This document shows positions 9,101 through 14,612 of a stretch of 22,555 nucleotides of DNA, in pieces. The DNA is taken from assembly GCA_001839685.1 (NCBI GenBank), contig MLAK01001289.1, positions 1 through 22,555 of the forward strand, given 5' to 3'. Origin of the DNA: Tritrichomonas foetus. Its lineage: Eukaryota; Parabasalia; Tritrichomonadida; Tritrichomonadidae. A program made the translations under genes and the position numbers. Below the pieces are notes generated by a model. The model saw nothing but the letters and a program-made list of their open reading frames with translations. It had not been told where the DNA came from and ran no database searches. The number at the start of each line of letters is the position of its first letter. The stretch's first letter is position 1.

Positions 9101-9641
9101 CATCAGATTTTGCATCAAAATGGACATGATTTCTTTGGCAGTCAGAATTGATGAATTTATTGGTTTTTGCAACTTCTTCTAAAATTCCTTTTGGCTCGAT
9201 TGTAATTTTATAAGATGGTGAAAAATAGCCGCCCTCTTGAATAATCCAGAGTATTGCTTTATCTGCTTTAAAAACTTTAATTCCGAAAGATTCAGTCGCT
9301 TCGTTCACCGGCTTTGATTGAAGAAAATCTGCTAATTCATCAAAATATTCATCAAGCGTCAAATTTGGAAGAGGCGTATTCACGTTTCGAAAATAGGATT
9401 TAACATCTGCGACATTTGGCTGGCTATTCGGTTTTGGTATTTGAATCGAGACTTTTTGTTTGTCGTGTAAAATTATTGGAGGCGCTGGAGATGTCGTAAC
9501 GAACTTTTTCGGTGTAGGGCCACGGTAAATCGGTTTAACACGTGTCATACTTTTGATAGCTGTTAGGGCAGGCTGTTTAAAACTCGAGTTGTCATTTTTA
9601 TTGTTAACGATGAGAGAAACCCTTTGTAAGTTCGTATTCAT
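6102..9641 (-). CDS. Multi-GAF 3',5'-cyclic-nucleotide phosphodiesterase
   Basis: This 1179-residue protein starts with ATG at 9639-9641. It should hydrolyse cAMP and/or cGMP. The C-terminal class I PDE domain spans about 870-1170. It has H927-N-W-R-H931 (HNWRHAVDV), ICHDADHDG with H967 and D968, a metal-binding Asp in CSD (D1079), the EEFFRQGDLE helix, and Gln1131 in KSQIGFYQF, the usual nucleotide glutamine. Upstream are apparently four GAF-like units at about 100-235, 245-390, 405-560 and 570-830. The third is the most canonical and carries an NKxxE-like motif (INKKDEGLFDEDDE, near 531-544). The fourth is split by a very acidic, then Ser/Lys-rich insertion at about 685-770. No membrane segment is evident, so it is probably cytosolic. 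GAF domains usually bind cyclic nucleotides and dimerise. Substrate preference cannot be read from sequence. A related protein with a dead PDE domain lies at 17858-21013. Confidence 0.93.
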   Translation of the reverse strand: MNTNLQRVSLIVNNKNDNSSFKQPALTAIKSMTRVKPIYRGPTPKKFVTTSPAPPIILHDKQKVSIQIPKPNSQPNVADVKSYFRNVNTPLPNLTLDEYFDELADFLQSKPVNEATESFGIKVFKADKAILWIIQEGGYFSPSYKITIEPKGILEEVAKTNKFINSDCQRNHVHFDAKSDAAVISEEASIIVIPLSCPDQPPQFLLQLGRNPPKSRFAEKEISNVYAFISKMKLYGKIFFGKETPLAKSDFIVADMTISDVCSKMKQYFKCRDAQFFCYQQKNNIYVSFDENTSTNTTDPISKEHAGFALQCIDEQIIVNSPQVGDHPNYYEKVDGPKDESALAVPYTDNSGNKWAAVLHGPNNKIPFTVLEETILSATIPFAVRALGFVFSPPQIDAQLDHFENRLKALLEVAEILSGVLDIDILLPTIMDRACKLLNAERCSLFLVDPSHHELFTRFHGGLENAIRLKIGRGIVGSCAESGEIVNIRDAYADQRFDRSVDLATGFTTRSLLCIPIYNNRGEINGVTEMINKKDEGLFDEDDEKMLMAFNVFCGISLDNARLYKASLDLTRQLRSFIQMSVAINAAETLQSTLEEIMNNIMSIVNASRVTFFLNNENDNQLYEHLSIGLPIQHGTMFAQEAVQNRKFMLFDHQEVLGHTQTQQLNKAIERILAAGLDADIMVFGADDMYEEDEEEAFEEAQDQYEGGYDQYGDDYSPEQPAYNPGNKSSMKSNKGSTKLSSTAQSAVSKSGFANASRVAGAFSMVNKGKTLKKDENTEVICCLPMFSSESTILGVIELSCNWKVMSEDIKLLDCFSVFAAVSIERSQLKDRAKFGQVDIEMKTWISERERTAKGQIPSKLLVSMDKLSQILMVKFDAPKWDGIGHIKVIYAIFDLFDLMNAFNITNEKLFHFIYEIRNTYNKVPYHNWRHAVDVTQFTTYQILTGGLDMVLTKNEIFGIIVAAICHDADHDGFSNVYNVKAETPLGILFKNQSVMETHHCSMAINIISKDECNIFSSLSSIENKNMWTFIIALILATDMAKHFDILKEFNTIMDNHSYSLDNPDHRVLLLQVLLKCSDVSNVARPFELADRWCDVLCEEFFRQGDLEKASGMEFTSALNDREHLDKPKSQIGFYQFVCLPLFQTMAKACPKLECNVEQLLSNLEQWKAATNATQDDEK

Positions 9642-10163
9642 ATTTTGATTAATTTTTTGCGCTCTTATTCAATTCACAAAACTTTTTGTTAATTTTTCTC
9701 AGAAGAAGAAATTCGTTGAGGAAGGAAACATTGAAAAGAATTCAATTGAGACATGTAACATATTGAAAAAAGTGAAATTTCTATAATTTTCGCGAAAATG
9801 AATGCTAACGAAAAGTGACACATGGAATTATTTTCAGATTCATTTCAATCTCGAATCTAATTATGAATTCAAAATTAAAATTAAAGCAAAATAAAAGAGA
9901 ATTCAAGTTGATCCAACATTTTTCATGTGAAATATTCACGAATAATTTCTATTTATTTCATGAAGTTCTTTCAATAAACACGATTAATTTTATACATATC
10001 GATATAGGTATAGTCATACGTTTAAAGTGATCGTCTTTTTTTTAAATTGATCTTAATTTCATACCTGATCAATTAAACAGCTAATCGAAGTTGTCAATAC
10101 CAATGCCACATCATNNAGAACTGATAATANAAAGGNCTGCCTTGAAAAATCAAAGAATCGTGA
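9642..10163. other. Intergenic region with ambiguous bases
   Basis: This is the upstream region of the PDE gene. It holds no convincing gene; an open stretch on the plus strand at 9815-10030 begins with GTG and has no protein-like pattern. Ambiguous bases lie at 10115-10116, 10130 and 10136, suggesting a poorly resolved assembly or read junction. Confidence 0.5.
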
Positions 10164-10455
10164 GTTTTCATTTTTCCCAAGAATATCGTTTTCTTCAATG
10201 CTGAGCAGGCAATTATTCATTTTGAGGCTATTGGAATGTCAAAAATGAGATGGTTAAGAGGATAGTATCCAAAACATTTTGAAAAGTTGACAAACCAACT
10301 CTGCAGAGTGCCAAAAAGATGTTTTTAAGTAAATCGAAAAAATAGAGGGCACTCCGACATTGAATGATGCATATGTGGTTTTGTTATATAGCCTATATGG
10401 TGATGTTCAAGATATCAAAAGAAAATTGATTTTGTTCTATAGATTTAAAAGATAA
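10164..10455 (+). pseudogene. Possible degraded coding remnant, unknown family
   Basis: One plus-strand frame from 10164 reads protein-like (such as AEQAIIHFEAIGMSKMRWLR), meets TAG at 10263-10265, continues (YPKHFEKLTNQLCRVPKR) and stops at TAA 10326-10328. Shifted by one base, 10333-10452 reads GTPTLNDAYVVLLYSLYGDV and on to a TAA at 10453. Together this looks like one old coding region broken by a nonsense change and a frameshift. It starts just after the ambiguous bases, so some breaks could be sequence error. I do not recognise the family; chance open reading is possible. Confidence 0.3.
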
Positions 10456-11030
10456 TTGTATTTTACTTTTTTTCATATTTTGATAAGAATAAACGTATTT
10501 TAATGGCCATTTATTTATTGAAAGAATCTCTTTTTTGACCAATTACAAGCTGAAAAGAATTGATTACTTTATTTTCTTTTTGATAATGAAACTCGAAAAA
10601 TAAAACGCCTATATCTTTTAAACCTATATATAAAATTTAATAGAACCAATGAAATATAATTATATCAATATTATAAATATGCTTTTATGCATAACTATGG
10701 TTTTATTCAAATAAATATCCAAAAAATGGAATTAATTAATTTCACCTATTAACCATCAAATTAAAGGCTAAATAAATCCATTCAGTAAAACATGTTTATT
10801 TTTTGAACCTATAGAGAAATATTCCTTTAAAACTTGTAATATAATATTTTGAACATTTAAATCTCAATTACATAATATAAAAACGTTTTATTATTCAGAT
10901 AACTCAGAAGTCCCATATTGATGAGATCATATTATCGACCGATTAATTATTGAAAATGTTTTTTTTCGAGTCAAAGTACTGAATTTTTTTTCAATTTCAA
11001 AATATGAATATCTTTTGAACCTGTTAAAAT
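10434..11030. repeat. Diverged, roughly 200-bp spaced repeat motif
   Basis: A 12-bp core close to TCTTTTRAACCT, usually followed by RT, recurs at 10614-10625, 10799-10810 and 11011-11022, at spacings of 185 and 212 bp. An inverted copy lies at 10441-10452. The inverted copy and the 10614 copy also match in their flanks (GTTCTATAG versus CTATA...AGAAC; runs of GAAAAA), forming a loose inverted repeat over about 10434-10638. Flanks of the other copies match only weakly. This suggests an old repeat family or remnant element, but AT bias makes chance similarity easy. Confidence 0.35.
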
Positions 11031-11405
11031 AACTTGTTTCTATCAATACTTTTTGCTTAAATAAAAACATTTAAAGGTACTCAAGAAATCTTTTCGTCAT
11101 TGAGATTTTTGACACGAACGACCAAATAACAAACGTATGACTATATATCGATAAATATGAGAAAATGTGACCACTTTTCATTAATTTGACTTTTCATTTG
11201 GCCTTAACTGTTCACATCGATACCAGATGGGTAAAAACTGACATCTTTCCATAATTATAAAAATTAGATTATCAACCATCATAATCAGCAATTTTTTGTT
11301 CGTTGTAGCAAAGCATGCCTCAATGAGCACATAATGGTGATTCATGGCACTTTTCTGGAAAGATTTTGAATGACTTAAATAGACGTTTATTAATTTGGAC
11401 AAAAA
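11031..11405. other. Upstream region of the 11406 gene
   Basis: No gene is supported here. A minus-strand open stretch at 11181-11402 has TTG at its 5' end and lies directly against the next start codon, so it is taken as non-coding. The promoter of the plus-strand coiled-coil gene should lie in this stretch; no sharp initiator motif was seen. Confidence 0.4.
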
Positions 11406-12962
11406 ATGAATTCTATCGAAATTAGTTCAGATGGAAGTTATTCGCCCAATTTAGATGATAATAATAATAGTGCCCATTTTATTACTGGATCTCCTGTTCG
11501 TTCAAAATCGCCAATATCACCAATTTCCTCGAGCTTTAGCAATTCTCAACCAATTTTAACTCTAGTTGATGAAGCAGCAAGCCAATTACGAGCAGTTACA
11601 TTACCAAATGACAAAGAACAACTTCAATTTCTCGAAACATTAAAAAAGACGAATCAACCAATGAAAAAAATATCAATTCTTGTTGATTTTTTGATAGAAA
11701 AAGTGACATCATCATCTCTTGAGGTAACCAAAATGTATAAAGAAATGCAAACCGCTCGAGAAGAATCGAAAATATCAGAATCAAAAGCTTCCAGATTATT
11801 GCTCCATTTACAGCAAAACATTAAACTTATTACACGTGTTGCAACAAATAATGGTGAAACAACCTTGGCTCAAGAAGCAGCCTTAAATGTCCAATCTGTC
11901 AGTCAGCTTGATGCGCAAATACCTCCTGATTATATTCGTCAACTAAAGCAGACACTGTCAAATAAAAAAGATCCAATGGTTCAAGTAGAAATAATGGAAC
12001 TTTTGAAACAAGAAATAGCAATTAATTCTCTCTTTCGTAAACAAACACAACAGCTCACAAAAACATCAGAAAATTTAGTAAAATCAATATCAGAAATAAA
12101 GAATCAAATGTCAACAATGTCTTTGAAGCAGACCGAAAAACTTAAACAACAAATAAAGAAGTATCATACTTTTATTAAACAAATATGTGATTCATGCGGA
12201 TGTGATGAAGCTCATATTATTGAAACAATTCAAAAATCAACTGATCAAGCTAAACGAAATCAAGCATCAATAGATTTGCTGAGTAAAAAATTGCAGCAAA
12301 TGAAAGGTGAAAGTGAAACTAAAATATCTCAACTTGTTAACGAAAAAAGTAATCTTACAAATGAAATTAATATTTTAAAGCATCAAATTGGACAATACGA
12401 AAATGTTCAAAAGAATGCACAAAGAGTAAGAATGAAGTTATGCGAACTTTTAGGTGTTCAGGCTAATATTAAATCATCAGAATTTGAATCTTTAGTTTTT
12501 GCTGCAAATTCTGCTATTCCAGTGGTAAATAATTACCTGTCTCTTCAAAAGACGCTCGGAGTTGAACCAATGAAAGCAAATGAATATATACAAGACTTAA
12601 GAGATGAAATCGCCAGATTAAAGAATGATCAAGAAAAGAAGCGAATATTAATGGAAAAGCAAGCTGCTACAATTGCGGAGTTACAGGATAAATCCTGGAA
12701 GAATTGGGGAATGGAACCAGTTGGATCCACTCAAAATATTAACTTTTCCAATACTCAATCAATTGATGAAAATAGTGCTTCGTATGAACAATCACCACCA
12801 ACTACTAAATCAACATCACTAGCAGATAGCAACTATACAACATTTAATTATGATGATACTGCAGATGAAGATCAACTTGGACAATTAACAGAAATTCAAA
12901 ATCAGTTTAGCTCAATAGAAAAGGAATTGGACGCAATTCGTAACCAAGTCAATAATTCTTAG
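11406..12962 (+). CDS. Coiled-coil protein (518 aa), unknown role
   Basis: The frame starts at the ATG 11406-11408 and ends with TAG at 12960-12962. Residues 1-50 are disordered and Ser/Pro-rich, with SP sites at S29, S35 and S38 that would suit proline-directed kinases such as CDK or MAPK (inference). Helical, coiled-coil-like sequence covers about 85-150 and 170-430. A small cysteine cluster, CDSCGC (C261, C264, C266), interrupts it; it could bind metal, but a fourth ligand is not evident. A Ser/Thr/Asp-rich linker at about 435-490 precedes a last short coil (LTEIQNQFSSIEKELDAI). No membrane segment or enzyme motif is visible. The family is not recognised. An AATAAA follows 73 bp after the stop. 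Confidence 0.85.
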   Translation: MNSIEISSDGSYSPNLDDNNNSAHFITGSPVRSKSPISPISSSFSNSQPILTLVDEAASQLRAVTLPNDKEQLQFLETLKKTNQPMKKISILVDFLIEKVTSSSLEVTKMYKEMQTAREESKISESKASRLLLHLQQNIKLITRVATNNGETTLAQEAALNVQSVSQLDAQIPPDYIRQLKQTLSNKKDPMVQVEIMELLKQEIAINSLFRKQTQQLTKTSENLVKSISEIKNQMSTMSLKQTEKLKQQIKKYHTFIKQICDSCGCDEAHIIETIQKSTDQAKRNQASIDLLSKKLQQMKGESETKISQLVNEKSNLTNEINILKHQIGQYENVQKNAQRVRMKLCELLGVQANIKSSEFESLVFAANSAIPVVNNYLSLQKTLGVEPMKANEYIQDLRDEIARLKNDQEKKRILMEKQAATIAELQDKSWKNWGMEPVGSTQNINFSNTQSIDENSASYEQSPPTTKSTSLADSNYTTFNYDDTADEDQLGQLTEIQNQFSSIEKELDAIRNQVNNS

Positions 12963-13034
12963 CGATATTGTTTTCGCTTCACACTGTTTGAATGTATAAT
13001 TAATGTTGGAATTTTCGCATGTGCGTGTATTATT

Positions 13035-13040
13035 AATAAA
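13035..13040 (+). terminator. Likely polyadenylation signal of the 11406 gene
   Basis: AATAAA in the context TATTAATAAAACTTTC lies 73 bp after the TAG stop of the coiled-coil gene. Trichomonad 3' ends use a TAAA core, which this contains. Confidence 0.45.
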
Positions 13041-13063
13041 ACTTTCATTATCTAATAGATTTT

Positions 13064-13327
13064 TTACATAGCTTTTATTACTAATCTAAACACCACATTT
13101 ATTCTCTTTCCACGTTCTTGATGATTAGAAAGGAATCGAGAATATGATAATGATTTGTTTATCAAAATCTTTAATAATGTTTCAAGTGATGATGAAATCA
13201 TTGATATTGTAATATTAATAAGAATTTCATTGTTTTTAGGTAATTTTCTAATTGCCTTCCTTTTTATAATAATATAAATAAGATCTTCTAGCAATGTTAT
13301 ATAATTCAAACCGATTTTATTAATCAT
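13064..13327 (-). CDS. Small hypothetical ORF (87 aa), doubtful
   Basis: This ATG-initiated frame (13325-13327) lies in the 580-bp spacer between two convergent genes. The product is Ile/Leu/Lys/Ser-rich, with helix-like stretches such as SSSLETLLKILINKSLSYSR and a basic C-terminal part. It has no recognisable domain, and its composition is near what AT-rich non-coding DNA would give. It could be a small gene, a remnant of an alpha-helical repeat protein, or chance. Confidence 0.2.
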   Translation of the reverse strand: MINKIGLNYITLLEDLIYIIIKRKAIRKLPKNNEILINITISMISSSLETLLKILINKSLSYSRFLSNHQERGKRINVVFRLVIKAM

Positions 13328-13538
13328 TTATTATCATATTATCCCAATATGATCATCCAAATGAACAAATTGTTTTTTGGCTGCCCAATTCATATATCAT
13401 TTAGTATCAATTTTCTTTTACTTGATTTTGTTCCTTTTCTTTTACTTGTTTTAGAAAAGTTTTCTTTGAAAAAGAACAAAATATATGAAAAAATCAACTA
13501 AAATAAAAATATAAGAAAAGCAGAAAAACGAAGATTAC
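13328..13538. other. Remainder of the convergent spacer, short direct repeat
   Basis: AT-rich spacer without a gene. The 14-mer TTTTCTTTTACTTG occurs at 13411-13424 and 13435-13448, a 24-bp offset, probably a local duplication. Confidence 0.45.
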
Positions 13539-13544
13539 TTTATT
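13539..13544 (-). terminator. Polyadenylation-like AATAAA overlapping the TBC gene stop codon
   Basis: On the minus strand the TAA stop runs straight into the signal (TCTTAATAAAG). Overlap of a TAAA element with the stop codon is a known feature of Trichomonas 3' ends, which supports the organism guess. Confidence 0.5.
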
Positions 13545-14478
13545 AAGATTGTGATTCATATATAGTTTCAAGGATTTGATCTTGGATTTCTGGTTTCACC
13601 TTGTTAACTTCCTGGTAGAGGTTTACTGCCTTCAAAATGAGAGTTTGTGCATCCTGCTTGAATGAATGATCAGCAGCGACGTTTGACTTCGCGTCACGGA
13701 TCATATCATCCTTTCGCATGATTAGCCATGCTGCTTGGAGATACACGCAGAACTGTATTCCAAATATTAATAAGAAGTCCCAGAAAAGCTCAACAGATTC
13801 AATCGGCGTAAGCTGAGAGAAAAGTGATGATAATGGGGCATATGATGTGACGAATGGACTACAAACGTCACTATTCTTTTTGATATGTTCTGAAAGCTCT
13901 TTATCAGCAACAGAAATAACTTCATAAGTAATTTTACTTAATGAATGTACTCTTTTAGTTGGCTCCAATAAGAATGCATTTTTTAAAGGTGTCAATAAAT
14001 GAACGTAGGCTTGATAGGCAACAGTTGTATCGAAATTCCTGAGGAAAAGAATTCCAAAAGTATAGGTTTCTTGGTGGAAAACTTTTTTGGTCTCTTTATA
14101 TATGAATCCCGAAAAGAGAGTGAGCCAAGCCGAATACTCGTCTATATCAATTCCGCAAAATCTGTTTTCCCCTTTTTTAATACGCGAAATTTCGTTTTGC
14201 GAGTTTTTTATAATTTCGTTATATTTTGACGTTGTGACATCGCGATATAAATCTTTTTCGTCTGGACAGTCGAATTCACCAAGAGATAAAAATATGCCCC
14301 ACATTTGGCCACGAAGAGTTCGAAAAGATTCCAAATCTGATTTTTTAGTTAAAAAAGAAAAGTCGCTTCCGCTGGTTAATAAATTTGCATATGCGCGTCT
14401 TATATTATTGACAGTTTTGCTAAAATCTTTGCACTCGCCTGAGTAGAATTCTTTAATTGTTGATTTAATCTCTTCCAT
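13543..14478 (-). CDS. TBC-domain protein resembling BUB2/Cdc16 (Rab/Tem1-type GAP)
   Basis: A 311-residue protein with ATG at 14476-14478. The N-terminal TBC signature is LRGQMWGIFL (55-64). The C-terminal half fits the TBC fold and the BUB2/Cdc16 subgroup best: ADKELSEHI (191-199), then a PLSSLFSQLTPIESVELFWD stretch (215-234) and FLLIFG (235-240). Yeast BUB2 is one half of the GAP that restrains Tem1 and mitotic exit. Of the two TBC catalytic fingers, R106 in IKKGENR may match the IxxDxxR arginine, with the Asp replaced by Gly. The YxQG glutamine appears as Phe (YTFG, F141). GAP activity is therefore uncertain; it may act as a scaffold or by a noncanonical route. It is divergent from the FAM184-like gene, 134 bp away. 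TBC fold is likely; the subfamily is less sure. Confidence 0.72.
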   Translation of the reverse strand: MEEIKSTIKEFYSGECKDFSKTVNNIRRAYANLLTSGSDFSFLTKKSDLESFRTLRGQMWGIFLSLGEFDCPDEKDLYRDVTTSKYNEIIKNSQNEISRIKKGENRFCGIDIDEYSAWLTLFSGFIYKETKKVFHQETYTFGILFLRNFDTTVAYQAYVHLLTPLKNAFLLEPTKRVHSLSKITYEVISVADKELSEHIKKNSDVCSPFVTSYAPLSSLFSQLTPIESVELFWDFLLIFGIQFCVYLQAAWLIMRKDDMIRDAKSNVAADHSFKQDAQTLILKAVNLYQEVNKVKPEIQDQILETIYESQS

Positions 14479-14612
14479 ATTTTTTAGTTAAATATTCATC
14501 AGAGAGATCTTTTTGTGAACTTTATTTGGTTGAATCTCATTGAAAAAGTTAATACTGATATTCAAATTCGAAAATACACATTTCATATAACATTTCAACA
14601 TAATACGTTTTT
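14479..14612. promoter_or_regulatory. Shared divergent promoter region
   Basis: These 134 bp separate the starts of the TBC gene (minus) and the FAM184-like gene (plus), so both promoters must lie here or within the genes. Matches to the trichomonad initiator TCAYW occur on the plus strand at 14583-14587 (TCATA, 26 bp before the ATG) and on the minus strand at 14514-14518 (TCACA, about 36 bp before its ATG). The motif is short and chance matches are common, so only the shared position is firm. Confidence 0.4.

Noticed and set aside
9815..10030. 71-codon plus-strand open frame
   Set aside because: It starts with GTG and has AT-driven composition and no recognisable motif.
11181..11402. 73-codon minus-strand open frame, possible transposase scrap
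   Set aside because: It starts with TTG, has no diagnostic residues, and lies in the promoter zone of the plus-strand gene.
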